A DNA stretch of 64,000 bases from Novosphingobium sp. Chol11 (GTDB lineage Bacteria; Pseudomonadota; Alphaproteobacteria; Sphingomonadales; Sphingomonadaceae). Where the stretch lies: contig NZ_OBMU01000001.1 of NCBI RefSeq assembly GCF_900218065.1, positions 334,336-398,335 on the forward strand, given 5' to 3'. The notes below the pieces were generated by a model. That model saw nothing but the letters and a program-made list of their open reading frames with translations, did no database searches and was not told where the DNA came from. Shown one piece after another: positions 35,145 through 43,480 of this stretch (within the stretch, counting starts at the first letter, position 1; every line of letters begins with the position of its first letter). The translations under genes and the position numbers were made by a program.

Positions 35145-36263
35145 TTAGAATTCGGGCGTGACGGGCCGCGCCTCTTCCTGCGTCAGTGGTCCTTCAAGGC
35201 CGTTCCCGGTCCGCATCCGCGTGACGATGTTCCATGTCGCGATGAACAGCGCCGCGATCACCGGCCCGATCACGATGCCGTTGAACCCGAACATGTCGAT
35301 GCCGCCCAAGGTGGTGATCAGCACCACATAGTCCGGGATGCGCGTATCCCGCCCGACCAATATCGGCCGCAGCAGATTATCGACCAGGCCGATGACGAAC
35401 AGGCCGCAGGCGACGAGGATGATTGCCTTCGCCACGGCGCCGGTCGCCAGCAGGTATAGCGCGACCGGCACCCAGACGAGCCCCGTGCCCACCGCCGGGA
35501 TCAGCGAGAAACAGCCCATCAGCACGCCCCACAGCAGCGGCCCCTGTATGCCCAGCATCCAGAACACGATACCGCCGATCATGCCCTGGACGATGGCCAC
35601 GACGACGCTGCCCTTGATCGTCGCGCGAATGACGATCACGAATTGCTCCATCAACGCCCGCCTGTGCGTGGTGCGCAGCGGTGCCGCCCGATCAAGCCGC
35701 GCCGCCAGCGCGGACCCGTCACGCAACAGGAAGAAGGTGAGGTAAAGCGAGACGCTCAAGGCCACGAAAAAGCTGAACGCACTCTGCCCGATCTGGAAGA
35801 CCTGAGCCGCGACGGACTGAAAGCTGTTGGCGATTCCTTCGCCCAACATGGTTCGCACGGTCGCGAAATTGGTGATGCCGACCCGCTCCAGCAGTGCCGA
35901 TGCCCAGTCGGGCAGGCTGGCCTGAAACGCATTGAACATCGCGGGAATGTTGATCTGCCCGGACTGCACCTTGGCGTAGAAGAGCGTTGCTTCCTGCACC
36001 AGCGCCACGCCAAGGACGATCGCCGGCAGGATGACGACCGCGACGATCAGCAACAGGGTAAGACTGGCGGCGCTGTTCGGGCGACCCGGCATCTGCCGCA
36101 ACAGGTTCTGGTTGATCGGCGCGAACAATATGGCCGCGATCACGCCCCACAGGATCGCCGCGAAAAATGGTTCGATCACCAAGGCGAACGCCACCGACAC
36201 CAGCAGCACGAAGCCCAGGAAAACGCCATCTTCGATACGAACATTCTGCGGCTGGTCGATCAT
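35145..36263 (-). CDS. AI-2E/PerM-family membrane transporter
   Basis: Polytopic inner-membrane protein of 372 residues with about eight hydrophobic segments. The family region near the C terminus is clear: PLLWGVLMGCFSLIPAVGTGLVW and NLLRPILVGRDTRIPDYVVLIT, ending GFNGIVIGPVIAALFIATW. The family includes permease-like proteins of mostly unknown substrate, and a link to autoinducer-2 export should not be assumed. Transcribed alone on the minus strand. Confidence 0.88.
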   Translation of the reverse strand: MIDQPQNVRIEDGVFLGFVLLVSVAFALVIEPFFAAILWGVIAAILFAPINQNLLRQMPGRPNSAASLTLLLIVAVVILPAIVLGVALVQEATLFYAKVQSGQINIPAMFNAFQASLPDWASALLERVGITNFATVRTMLGEGIANSFQSVAAQVFQIGQSAFSFFVALSVSLYLTFFLLRDGSALAARLDRAAPLRTTHRRALMEQFVIVIRATIKGSVVVAIVQGMIGGIVFWMLGIQGPLLWGVLMGCFSLIPAVGTGLVWVPVALYLLATGAVAKAIILVACGLFVIGLVDNLLRPILVGRDTRIPDYVVLITTLGGIDMFGFNGIVIGPVIAALFIATWNIVTRMRTGNGLEGPLTQEEARPVTPEF

Positions 36264-36444
36264 TCACCGGCTTTGGCAGAAATGGGGGGCAAAAGTCCAT
36301 CGCTGGGCCGCGCGAGCCTCTGTTGCGCCGCCACAAACATCGGCTGTGTCAAAAAGGTCGCAGTGACGCCAATTTTGTCCAGGCGATTGAATCCGCGCCC
36401 ATGAAGCTTAAGAGCTTTAAAGGACAACCATCGGAAAGCAGGAC

Positions 36445-36882
36445 ATGGCAAAACCCGAATCCTGGCGGCTGAGCCCGGAAGCATACAGCTTCATCACCAG
36501 CATGGACACGCGCTTCCAGGATATCGACACGATGGGCCACATCAACAATGTGGCTATCTCGGGTATCTTCGAAACCGCCCGCATCCGCTTCCACCATCAT
36601 CTCGGCCGCCATCCGCAGGAGCAGGGCGTCCGCTGGCTGGTCGCCGCCGTGTCGCTGAACTTCGTCGAAGAATCGCACTTCCCTTATCCGTTCGAAGTCC
36701 ATTGCGGCATCGGCCATATCGGCCGCACCAGCTGGACCGTCAGCTCCGCCGCATTCCAGAAGGGCGTCTGCGTCGCCACCTGCGACACCACCGTCGTCAC
36801 CCATGGCTCCGAAGGCCGCCGCATCATCGACGCCAGCCTGCGCGAAGCCATGGAACGCAACTTCCTGCGCAAGCCCGACTGA
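36445..36882 (+). CDS. Acyl-CoA thioesterase, hot-dog fold (4HBT/YbgC type)
   Basis: The 145-residue protein has the 4HBT signature TRFQDIDTMGHINNVAI with the catalytic Asp and the His/Asn pair, then FEVHCGIGHIGRTSWTV. It likely hydrolyses an acyl-CoA in the cytoplasm; the chain length preferred is not evident. AAAGCAGGAC precedes the ATG. It stands alone between the PerM-like gene and a repeat-rich intergenic region. Confidence 0.85.
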   Translation: MAKPESWRLSPEAYSFITSMDTRFQDIDTMGHINNVAISGIFETARIRFHHHLGRHPQEQGVRWLVAAVSLNFVEESHFPYPFEVHCGIGHIGRTSWTVSSAAFQKGVCVATCDTTVVTHGSEGRRIIDASLREAMERNFLRKPD

Positions 36883-36926
36883 TCGGATTCTCGCCGACTC
36901 AGCGCAACCGGACCTCAACAGATAGC

Positions 36927-36953
36927 CGTCACCCCAGCGCAGGCTGGGGTCTC
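36927..36953. repeat. Palindromic repeat, family B half-copy
   Basis: CGTCACCCCAGCGCAGGCTG continues as GGGTCTC, forming a CCCCAG/CTGGGG hairpin. It matches, with changes, the arms of the larger inverted repeat at 39485-39561. Intergenic repeats of this type recur in sphingomonad genomes; that statement is from general familiarity. Confidence 0.6.
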
Positions 36954-36977
36954 GTGATGCCAGGCCGCGCGTTCCCA

Positions 36978-37052
36978 CCGTTCGCCCTGAGCCTGTCGAA
37001 GGGCTCTCTTCCTCTTAGAAGAAAAGGGCTTCGACAAGCTCAGCCCGAACGG
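36978..37052. repeat. Interspersed palindromic repeat, family A copy 1
   Basis: The left arm CCGTTCGCCCTGAGCCTGTC (continuing GAAGGGC) and right arm GGGCTTCGACAAGCTCAGCC (continuing CGAACGGG) form a long imperfect inverted repeat around a short purine-rich centre. The same arms occur at 59456-59533. It lies in a 294-base gap between the thioesterase and DUF983 genes that otherwise holds no gene. Confidence 0.8.
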
Positions 37053-37176
37053 GACTGGGATTTCCACATAAACAGGCGAGATGGTGAAGAGTGGAGGCCC
37101 GGATGGGTCCTGCTCCAACACAGGAATCCCGCATCTCCGCGTGAACAAACCAGCCCGGAACCCGGCGGGCGCTGAT

Positions 37177-37563
37177 TCAACCAGCAAACCCATCCATCCG
37201 CCGCGCCCACTGAAACGCGATCACCGCTCCCTTGACCGGCTGGATCATTACCCCTGCCAGCACCATTGCCAGTCCCGGCCACAGCAGCGCCTGCATTCCC
37301 AGCGGAATGGCGAGCGCGCCATTTACCTCGATCATCAATGGCACCAATATGTGTCCCAGCAGCAGGATCACGATATAGGCCGGAAAGTCATCGGCCTGCG
37401 ACACATTCCACGGCTGCCCGCACGCACTGCACGCCGCACTTGGCTTCAGGAACCGCGCGAACATCGCGCCTTCGCCACAGGCAGGACAGCGCCCCTTCAG
37501 CCCCGACAGCACTGCGGATCTGAGCGGCCTCGCCGCCACATCGGTAGAAGGATGATCGCTCAT
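37177..37563 (-). CDS. DUF983 membrane protein
   Basis: The 128-residue protein has an N-terminal zinc-ribbon-like pair (CPACGEG and CSACGQPW, four Cys) followed by two membrane helices (IVILLLGHILVPLMIEV and ALLWPGLAMVLAGVMIQP). This is the DUF983 layout, often annotated near cytochrome oxidase assembly genes elsewhere, though not here. Convergent with nothing; the start faces the pabB gene, so the two may share a promoter region. Confidence 0.85.
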   Translation of the reverse strand: MSDHPSTDVAARPLRSAVLSGLKGRCPACGEGAMFARFLKPSAACSACGQPWNVSQADDFPAYIVILLLGHILVPLMIEVNGALAIPLGMQALLWPGLAMVLAGVMIQPVKGAVIAFQWARRMDGFAG

Positions 37564-37657
37564 GCACCGTCCCTATGGCTGACGGCCGGTCCACGCAACA
37601 AGGCTTTAAACATCCGCCGCCCTTCCTCCCGGCCAAAAGGCTGTTAAGACGGCGCGG

Positions 37658-38839
37658 ATGCGATTGCCGGGTTCTTCCGAAGCCTTTGTCCTGTTCGACG
37701 ATGCGCGAGAGCGCAATCCCGCGCCTGCGCGCCTCTATCGCGACCCTGTGGAAGTCATTTGCGCGAACAGCCTAGAGGAAGTGCAGCCCGCGCTTGATCG
37801 CCTTGCAGAAGCGGCGGAACTGGGCCTGCACGCGGCAGGCTACATGAGCTATGAGGCCGGCCTTGTCTTGGAGGACCGGCTGCTTGCCCTGGCTGCTGGG
37901 CAAGGGGATCGCAAACCGGGCATGCCGCTGCTCTGGTTCGGCCTGTTCGAAGGTCACCGCTTGATCGACCCGGCGCTGATGCCGGACCTGCTTCCCGATC
38001 CCGCCACCGCCACGGTCGAAGCGCCCCGTCCCCTGCTGGACGAAAAGACCTACCACGCTGCCTTCGCCCGGGTTCAGGATTATATCCGCGCAGGTGACAT
38101 CTATCAGGCCAATCTGACTTTCCCTTGCTCCACCCGCTTCACCGGCGACATCATGGCGCTTTACGCTGCTATCCGCCCGCGCCAGCGCGCCGGCTATGGC
38201 GGTATCATCCGCACCAGCGCGCATAATATCCTCTCCTTTTCGCCCGAACTCTTCTTCACCAATGTGCGCGGGCAGCTGACCGCGCGGCCCATGAAGGGCA
38301 CCGCCCGCCGCGCGGCCGATCCCCTGGTCGACGCGGCGCTGGCGCGCGAATTGGAGCAGGACGCCAAGCAGCGCGCCGAAAATCTCATGATCGTCGACTT
38401 GCTGCGCAATGATCTGTCCCGCGTGTCGCGCGCGGGCACGGTGACGGTGCCCGACCTCTTTCATGTGGAAACCTATCCGACCGTCCACCAGATGGTCTCG
38501 ACGATCCGTGCCCGGATGCTGCCTGGCCTTTCCCCCATCGACATATTGCGCGTCCTCTTCCCGTGCGGGTCGATCACCGGGGCGCCCAAGGTGCGGGCGA
38601 TGGAGATCATCGACGCGGTGGAGGCCTATCCCCGCGACATCTACACAGGCACCATGGGCTGGATCGATCCCAATGGAGATGCCGCCTTCAATGTTGCCAT
38701 TCGCACGATTTGGGTTGAAGAAGGCAGCAGGGAAGGGCGCCTGGGATTGGGTTCGGGCATCGTCGCGGACTCGGATGCGGTATCCGAGTGGGCGGAATGT
38801 CTGGCCAAGGGGCGCTTCCTCACGACCGCAGCACAATAG
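37658..38839 (+). CDS. pabB: Aminodeoxychorismate synthase component I
   Basis: Makes 4-amino-4-deoxychorismate from chorismate for folate synthesis, with ammonia from a glutaminase partner not seen here. The 393-residue protein contains the chorismate-binding domain motifs RPMKGTARRAADP, LMIVDLLRNDLSRVSRAG, HVETYPTVHQMVSTI and PCGSITGAPKVRAMEII. The short N-terminal domain is typical of alphaproteobacterial PabB. It is followed by pabC after 18 bases, so both last steps of p-aminobenzoate synthesis are in one operon. Confidence 0.92.
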   Translation: MRLPGSSEAFVLFDDARERNPAPARLYRDPVEVICANSLEEVQPALDRLAEAAELGLHAAGYMSYEAGLVLEDRLLALAAGQGDRKPGMPLLWFGLFEGHRLIDPALMPDLLPDPATATVEAPRPLLDEKTYHAAFARVQDYIRAGDIYQANLTFPCSTRFTGDIMALYAAIRPRQRAGYGGIIRTSAHNILSFSPELFFTNVRGQLTARPMKGTARRAADPLVDAALARELEQDAKQRAENLMIVDLLRNDLSRVSRAGTVTVPDLFHVETYPTVHQMVSTIRARMLPGLSPIDILRVLFPCGSITGAPKVRAMEIIDAVEAYPRDIYTGTMGWIDPNGDAAFNVAIRTIWVEEGSREGRLGLGSGIVADSDAVSEWAECLAKGRFLTTAAQ

Positions 38840-38857
38840 GGGGCTTGAATAGTTTCG

Positions 38858-39481
38858 ATGTCATTGGCTGACGGACGGTTTGATCTGCTCGAAACCATGG
38901 CTTTCGATCCCGTCGAGGGCATCAGGCTGCTGGAGTTGCACTTGGAACGGTTGAAGGAAAGCGCGGAGGCGCTTGATTTCAGCTTCGACCGCCATGAAGT
39001 CCGCAACGAATTGCAGGCCGCGACATTTCGTCTGCGCGAACGCAGCCGCCTTCGCCTCCTTGTCTCGCGGCGCGGCTCGATCGCGATAGAGGTGCGCGAA
39101 CATCGCACCTGGCCACAGGCGATCATGCATGTGGCTACCGTTCCCCGCCAGAGCTCCTGCGACGACCTGCGCCTGATCCACAAGACGACGGATCGCAGCG
39201 TCTACCGCGATGCGCTGAAGCGCGGTGGCACCTATGAAGTGCTGATGACCGACGAGGATGGCTTCCTTACCGAAGGCTGCTTCTCCTCGATCTTCGTCGA
39301 ACGGGGCGACAAGCTGGTGACGCCGCCGCTTTCGCGCGGCCTGCTCCCCGGCGTCCTGCGCCGCAGCCTCCTCGAAATGGGCGAAGCGATCGAAGACGAC
39401 CTGCGCCCCAGCGACCTTGCCCACGGCTTCTTCATCGGCAACGCCGCCAGGGGCATGGTCGCCGCGTCGCTGGTCAAATAA
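38858..39481 (+). CDS. pabC: Aminodeoxychorismate lyase / class IV aminotransferase
   Basis: PLP enzyme that releases p-aminobenzoate and pyruvate from aminodeoxychorismate. The 207-residue protein has the PLP Lys in LIHKTTDRSVYRD and the class IV motif DGFLTEGCFSSIFVE followed by PLSRGLLPGVLRRSLLE. It is shorter than E. coli PabC (about 270), lacking part of the N-terminal domain, as in many proteins of this branch. Position right after pabB supports this role over branched-chain aminotransferase. Confidence 0.88.
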   Translation: MSLADGRFDLLETMAFDPVEGIRLLELHLERLKESAEALDFSFDRHEVRNELQAATFRLRERSRLRLLVSRRGSIAIEVREHRTWPQAIMHVATVPRQSSCDDLRLIHKTTDRSVYRDALKRGGTYEVLMTDEDGFLTEGCFSSIFVERGDKLVTPPLSRGLLPGVLRRSLLEMGEAIEDDLRPSDLAHGFFIGNAARGMVAASLVK

Positions 39482-39484
39482 CGC

Positions 39485-39561
39485 CGTCATCTCAGCGAAA
39501 GCTGGGATCTCAGGTTAGGTTTACGGCCCCTCGCCAGATTCCAGCTTTCGCTGGTATGACG
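39485..39561. repeat. Inverted repeat, family B full copy
   Basis: The left arm starting CGTCATCTCAGCGAAAGCTG (39485) and the right arm ending CTTTCGCTGGTATGACG (39561) are reverse complements over about 26 bases with three mismatches. Each arm also contains its own CAGC...GCTG mini-palindrome. It lies in the 192-base gap between pabC and the aspartate aminotransferase gene. Confidence 0.8.
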
Positions 39562-39673
39562 AAGAGGATGAAGCCACCCCATCCCAACTGGCGGTTGCCC
39601 ACCGCGTGATAGCGCACTAAGGAGCCTCGCGTCCGCCCGGGCGGATTCACTATCCATCAGAAAGAGTGTCACG

Positions 39674-40876
39674 ATGAGCCAGACTTCCGCTGCCCTCGGT
39701 CGCATCCAGCCCTCCGCCACCCTGGCGATGAGCGCGCGCGTGAATGCCCTTAAAGCCGATGGCGTCGATGTCATTGGTCTCTCGGCGGGCGAACCCGATT
39801 TCGACACGCCCGACTTCGTCAAGGAAGCGGGCATCGCCGCGATCCGCAAGAACCTGACCCGCTATACCGACGTCGACGGCACCGCCGACCTCAAGGACGC
39901 CGTCGCCTTCAAGTTCAAGCGCGACAACGGCCTGGACTATAAGCGCAGCCAGATCAGCGTGAATTCGGGCGGCAAGCACACTCTGTTCAACGCGCTGGTC
40001 GCGACCGTGGACGTGGGTGATGAAGTCATCATCCCCGCGCCCTATTGGGTCAGCTATCCCGACATCGTGAACTTCGCGGGCGGCACCCCCGTCTTCGTCG
40101 AAGGCCCCGCGAGCCAGGGCTACAAGATCACCGCCGCGCAGCTCGACGCCGCGATCACCCCGCGCACCAAGTGGCTGATCCTGAACTCGCCGTCCAACCC
40201 TTCGGGCGCGGCCTATTCGGCGAACGAGCTCAAGGAGCTGGGCGAGGTGCTCCGCCGCCATCCGCACGTTCTCATCATGACCGACGACATGTATGAGCAT
40301 GTCTGGTACGCGCCGACCCCCTTCGCGACCATCGCGCAGGTCTGCCCGGACCTCTATGAGCGCACCCTGACGGTCAACGGCTGTTCCAAGGCCTTCTCGA
40401 TGACGGGCTGGCGCATCGGTTTCGCCGGTGGTCCCGAATGGATCATCAAGGCTATGGGCAAGCTCCAGTCGCAATCGACCTCGAACCCCTGCTCGATCAG
40501 CCAGGCGGCCGCCGTCGCCGCGCTGACCGGCGATCAGGACTTCCTGGAAGAGCGCAACGCCGCCTTCAAGAAGCGCCGCGACATGGTCGTGTCGATGCTG
40601 AACGACGCGCCGGGTCTCGACTGCCCGACGCCCGAAGGCGCTTTCTACGTCTATCCCGACGCCAGCGGCGTGATCGGCAAGACCACGCCCAAAGGCCAGC
40701 TGATCGACAGCGACGAAACGCTGATCGGCTACTTCCTCGACGAAGCCCGCGTGGCTGCGGTTCACGGCGCCGCCTTCGGCCTCTCCCCCGCCTTCCGCAT
40801 CAGCTATGCGACGTCGGAAGAGGTGCTGGCCAAGGCATGCAAGCGCATCCAGGAAGCCTGCGCCGCACTCAAGTAA
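39674..40876 (+). CDS. aatA: Aspartate aminotransferase (class I, subgroup Ib)
   Basis: PLP enzyme interconverting aspartate/2-oxoglutarate and oxaloacetate/glutamate. The 400-residue protein shows GLSAGEPDFDTPDFV near the N terminus, YWVSYPDIV, LILNSPSNPSGAAY, and the Schiff-base Lys in NGCSKAFSMTGWRIGF, followed by the substrate-binding Arg in FRISYATSEE near the C terminus. All are hallmarks of the Ib aspartate aminotransferases. Codon use is strongly biased to C-ending codons, suggesting high expression. Confidence 0.95.
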   Translation: MSQTSAALGRIQPSATLAMSARVNALKADGVDVIGLSAGEPDFDTPDFVKEAGIAAIRKNLTRYTDVDGTADLKDAVAFKFKRDNGLDYKRSQISVNSGGKHTLFNALVATVDVGDEVIIPAPYWVSYPDIVNFAGGTPVFVEGPASQGYKITAAQLDAAITPRTKWLILNSPSNPSGAAYSANELKELGEVLRRHPHVLIMTDDMYEHVWYAPTPFATIAQVCPDLYERTLTVNGCSKAFSMTGWRIGFAGGPEWIIKAMGKLQSQSTSNPCSISQAAAVAALTGDQDFLEERNAAFKKRRDMVVSMLNDAPGLDCPTPEGAFYVYPDASGVIGKTTPKGQLIDSDETLIGYFLDEARVAAVHGAAFGLSPAFRISYATSEEVLAKACKRIQEACAALK

Positions 40877-40884
40877 GCTGATCC

Positions 40885-40912
40885 TCCCTCCCCATTGGAA
40901 TATGGGGAGGGA
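40885..40912 (+). terminator. Hairpin downstream of the aspartate aminotransferase gene
   Basis: TCCCTCCCCAT (40885-40895) pairs perfectly with ATGGGGAGGGA (40902-40912) across a 6-base loop, 8 bases after the stop codon. No T-run follows, so it may act as a 3' stabilising stem or a weak terminator. It also resembles the GGGGAGGG arms of the repeat at 51373-51466. Confidence 0.55.
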
Positions 40913-40926
40913 CCGCTCTTGTTGAA

Positions 40927-40950
40927 AAAAAATCGGACCTACGTCCGAAA
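40927..40950 (-). terminator. Minus-strand intrinsic terminator without an annotated gene
   Basis: Read on the minus strand, TCGGAC, GTAG, GTCCGA is a 6-base stem with a tetraloop followed at once by eight T residues. This is a strong terminator signature for leftward transcription, yet no minus-strand gene lies upstream of it. It may end a small RNA (see the ncRNA entry). Confidence 0.65.
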
Positions 40951-41060
40951 CAGCCTCTTGCAGCCAGAACCCGGCCGCCTATATCGCGTTTCAACTCGAA
41001 ACTGATTGGTCGGCCTTGTTCACCAAAGGCTAACGCGCCTGCTGCTATCCCCCTCCGCCC
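40927..41060 (-). ncRNA. Candidate small RNA ending at the orphan terminator
   Basis: The 210-base gap between the aspartate aminotransferase gene and the 55-residue ORF contains a convincing leftward terminator. A minus-strand transcript starting somewhere in about 40990-41060 would be 60-130 bases long and would end with a U-tract like Hfq-bound RNAs. The 5' boundary given is a guess; no clear promoter was identified. A 75-codon minus-strand frame here runs through the terminator and does not look like a protein. Confidence 0.3.
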
Positions 41061-41086
41061 AGGCAAAGATAGAAAGGAAGAAAGCC

Positions 41087-41254
41087 ATGCTGACATTCCT
41101 GAAGTCGGACCTCTTCCTGCGATTCCTTGGTGGTTTCGCGATCGGCTCCGCTGGCCTGTTCGCCTTTCACGTTGCCGAGCCTCCTGCGCTCACCACCCCC
41201 GCCATGGCCGCGCCCGAAAGCGCTCCGCAGGCGATCGAACATGCGGCGCGTTAA
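41087..41254 (+). CDS. Small single-span membrane protein
   Basis: A 55-residue protein starting MLTFLKSDLFLRFLGG, with one hydrophobic helix or uncleaved signal (about residues 10-27) and a short Ala/Pro-rich tail. GAAAGGAAG lies at the right distance before the ATG at 41087, and the gene overlaps msrA by 14 bases, which supports it as a real leader gene of the msrA operon. I do not recognise the family. Confidence 0.65.
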   Translation: MLTFLKSDLFLRFLGGFAIGSAGLFAFHVAEPPALTTPAMAAPESAPQAIEHAAR

Positions 41255-41912
41255 CGCCTTTCTCCTCGCCTTCTCGGCGGCCATCGCCGTCGCCTCTCCC
41301 CTGCGCGCCGAGCGTCCCGTGCTTGCTCCCGCGCCCGCGATAGACGCTCCGGCGACGCGCAAGCTCGAAACCGCTGTCTTCGCTGGCGGCTGCTTCTGGG
41401 GCGTCGAGGGCGTCTTCTCCCACATCAAGGGAGTGCGCCTCGTCACGTCCGGGTTCGCCGGTGGCCCTGCCAAACTCAAGGTCGATTATGACCGCGTCAG
41501 CCAGGGCGACACAGGGTTCGCCGAAGCCGTCCGCGTGACCTATGATCCGCGCCAGGTGAGCTACGGCACTTTGCTGCGCGTTTTCTTCTCGGTCATCGCC
41601 GATCCCACCACGCTCAATTATCAGGGCCCCGATCGCGGCACCCAATATCGCAGCGCCCTCTTTCCGCTGACGCCCGGCCAGGACAAGGCGGCCCGCGCCT
41701 ATCTCGCGCAATTGGGCAAGGCAGGCCTATGGCGCGACCCGATCGTGACGAAGGTGGAACGGTTCACCGGCTTCCAGTCCGCTGACGCCTATCACCAGGA
41801 TTTCCTGACCCGCAACCCGCGGCATCCCTATATCAAGCGGTGGGACATGCCCAAGCTCGCCGCGTTCAAGGCGATGTACCCGAGCCTCTACAGCGCCCGC
41901 CCTTCAGCCTAA
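41241..41912 (+). CDS. msrA: Peptide methionine (S)-S-oxide reductase, exported form
   Basis: Reduces methionine-S-sulfoxide in proteins. A signal peptide (MRRVNAFLLAFSAAIAVA, cleavage after LRA) precedes the MsrA domain, so this 223-residue form is probably periplasmic. The catalytic Cys is in VFAGGCFWGVEGVF; FAGGPAKLKVDYDRVSQGDTG and QGPDRGTQYRSALFPL are typical. Only the one clear catalytic-region Cys is visible, so recycling would need an outside thiol. The start at 41241 overlaps the small upstream gene. Confidence 0.92.
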   Translation: MRRVNAFLLAFSAAIAVASPLRAERPVLAPAPAIDAPATRKLETAVFAGGCFWGVEGVFSHIKGVRLVTSGFAGGPAKLKVDYDRVSQGDTGFAEAVRVTYDPRQVSYGTLLRVFFSVIADPTTLNYQGPDRGTQYRSALFPLTPGQDKAARAYLAQLGKAGLWRDPIVTKVERFTGFQSADAYHQDFLTRNPRHPYIKRWDMPKLAAFKAMYPSLYSARPSA

Positions 41913-41926
41913 GAAAGGAAAGCGAC

Positions 41927-43039
41927 ATGACCGAGATCCAAGGCCTGAAACTCCTGTCGACCTTGGATGCGGATGGTCGCTTGATCGTGGAACTCGCCGA
42001 GGAGAGGCTCCCACCTCCGCAGGCGGACGAAGTGCTGGTCCGTGTCGAGGCCGCGCCCATCAACCCGTCCGACCTCGCGCTGCTCTTCGCGTCCGCCGAC
42101 GTCGAGAACGCCGAATATAGCGAAGGCCGCATCGTTGCACGAATGCCCGACGCCGCGCGCCGCGCGCTTGCAGGGCGGGTCGGTCAGCCAATGACGATCG
42201 GCAATGAAGGCGCGGGCACGGTCATCGCCGCTGGTGAAGCGCCGGAAGCACAGGCGCTGCTGGGCAAGCGCGTCGCCCTGATCAGCGGCAGCATGTTCGC
42301 GCAATATCGCACCGTGAATGCCCGCGCCTGCATGGTCTTGCCCGACGACGTGACGGCGGAGCAGGGCGCGTCCGCCTTCGTCAATCCCATGACCGCGCTG
42401 GGCTTTGTCGAAACGATGAAGCGGGAAGGGCACACGGCGATCGTTCATACCGCCGCGGCCTCCAACCTTGGCCAGATGCTGGTGCGCATCGCCCAGGAAG
42501 ATGGCATTCCGCTGGTGAACATCGTGCGCAACGATGCTCAAGTGGCTATCCTCAAGGATATCGGCGCCGAACATGTGCTCAACAGTTCGGAAGAAGGGTT
42601 CGCCGCTCAACTGGAAGCCGCCGTCGCCGCAACTGGCGCGACCATCGCCTTCGACGCGATCGGTGGCGGCCATCTCGTCAGCCAGATCCTGCACGCCATG
42701 GAACAGGTTGCCAGCAAGGACGCCCCGTACAGCCGCTATGGCTCTGACAGCCCCAAACAAGCCTATATTTACGGCGCACTCGACCTTTCGCCCACCATCC
42801 TGACGCGCAGCTTCGGCTTTGGCTGGTCTGTCGGAGGTTGGCTGCTCTTCCCCTTCCTGCAAAGCGCCGGGCCGGAAACGATCGAACGGATGAAGCAGCG
42901 CGTAATGGACAATATCACCACCACCTTCGCCAGCCACTATATGGGCCATATTTCACTGTCCGAAGCGCTCAGCCGCGACGCAGTGCTCACTTACAATGCC
43001 CGGCGCACCGGCGAAAAATATCTGGTCGTTCCAAACTGA
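41927..43039 (+). CDS. MDR-family zinc-type alcohol dehydrogenase/quinone oxidoreductase
   Basis: The 370-residue protein has an N-terminal GroES-like domain (VLVRVEAAPINPSDLALLF, IGNEGAGTVIAAGE) and a Rossmann domain with TAAASNLGQMLVRIAQ in place of the usual GGVG. No zinc-ligand Cys/His cluster is evident, so it is more like quinone or enoyl reductases than zinc alcohol dehydrogenases. AAGGAA precedes the ATG at 41927. It follows msrA by 14 bases and probably shares its transcript, suggesting a link to oxidative or electrophile stress. Confidence 0.85.
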   Translation: MTEIQGLKLLSTLDADGRLIVELAEERLPPPQADEVLVRVEAAPINPSDLALLFASADVENAEYSEGRIVARMPDAARRALAGRVGQPMTIGNEGAGTVIAAGEAPEAQALLGKRVALISGSMFAQYRTVNARACMVLPDDVTAEQGASAFVNPMTALGFVETMKREGHTAIVHTAAASNLGQMLVRIAQEDGIPLVNIVRNDAQVAILKDIGAEHVLNSSEEGFAAQLEAAVAATGATIAFDAIGGGHLVSQILHAMEQVASKDAPYSRYGSDSPKQAYIYGALDLSPTILTRSFGFGWSVGGWLLFPFLQSAGPETIERMKQRVMDNITTTFASHYMGHISLSEALSRDAVLTYNARRTGEKYLVVPN

Positions 43040-43054
43040 CCTGAAACGCGAAAA

Positions 43055-43083
43055 TTCAGGAGCGCTACAGCCGCGCTCCTGAA
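43055..43083 (-). terminator. Intrinsic terminator between convergent MDR and VOC genes
   Basis: TTCAGGAGCGC and GCGCTCCTGAA form a perfect 11-base stem with a 7-base loop. On the minus strand the stem is followed by TTTTCG, so it should terminate the VOC gene transcript; on the plus strand it may weakly terminate the MDR operon. Confidence 0.8.
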
Positions 43084-43096
43084 GCCCCGATCTAAC

Positions 43097-43480
43097 TCAA
43101 CCCGCCATGTGGTGCAGCGCGCACAGCTTGTTGCCTGCCGGGTCGCGCAGATAGGCGAGGTATAATTTGACTACACCGCTGTCACGAACACCCGGGGGGT
43201 CTTCGCAAGTCGCACCGCCCGCCGCGATGCCCGCCGCATGCCATGCATCGGCCTGCTCGGGCGAAGAAACGGAAAAGCCGATGGTGCCCCCGTTTGCAGC
43301 ACTTGCCGGTTCACCGTTCAGCGGCTTGGAAATCGCGAACACGCCGCTTTGCGTCATGTAGAAGACGCGGCCCTTGTCGTCGATGAAACCCGGGGGGATG
43401 CCCAGTGCGCCCAGCGTCGCGTCGTAAAATTGCTTGGATTCCTGAATGTCGTCGGCACCCACCATGATGTGGCTGAACAT
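43097..43480 (-). CDS. VOC/glyoxalase-family protein
   Basis: The 127-residue protein is one vicinal-oxygen-chelate domain: MFSHIMVGADDIQESKQFYD at the N terminus, FYMTQSGVFAISKPLNG, and YLAYLRDPAGNKLCALHH at the C terminus. The ATG at 43480 follows AGAGAGGG. Family members include lyases, isomerases and resistance proteins, and nothing here fixes a substrate. An extension to 43771 upstream has no homology and is not used. Confidence 0.87.
   Translation of the reverse strand: MFSHIMVGADDIQESKQFYDATLGALGIPPGFIDDKGRVFYMTQSGVFAISKPLNGEPASAANGGTIGFSVSSPEQADAWHAAGIAAGGATCEDPPGVRDSGVVKLYLAYLRDPAGNKLCALHHMAG

Noticed and set aside
39650-40765. Minus-strand frame of 371 codons opposite the aspartate aminotransferase gene
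   Set aside because: Shadow of a highly biased, highly expressed gene; no domains.
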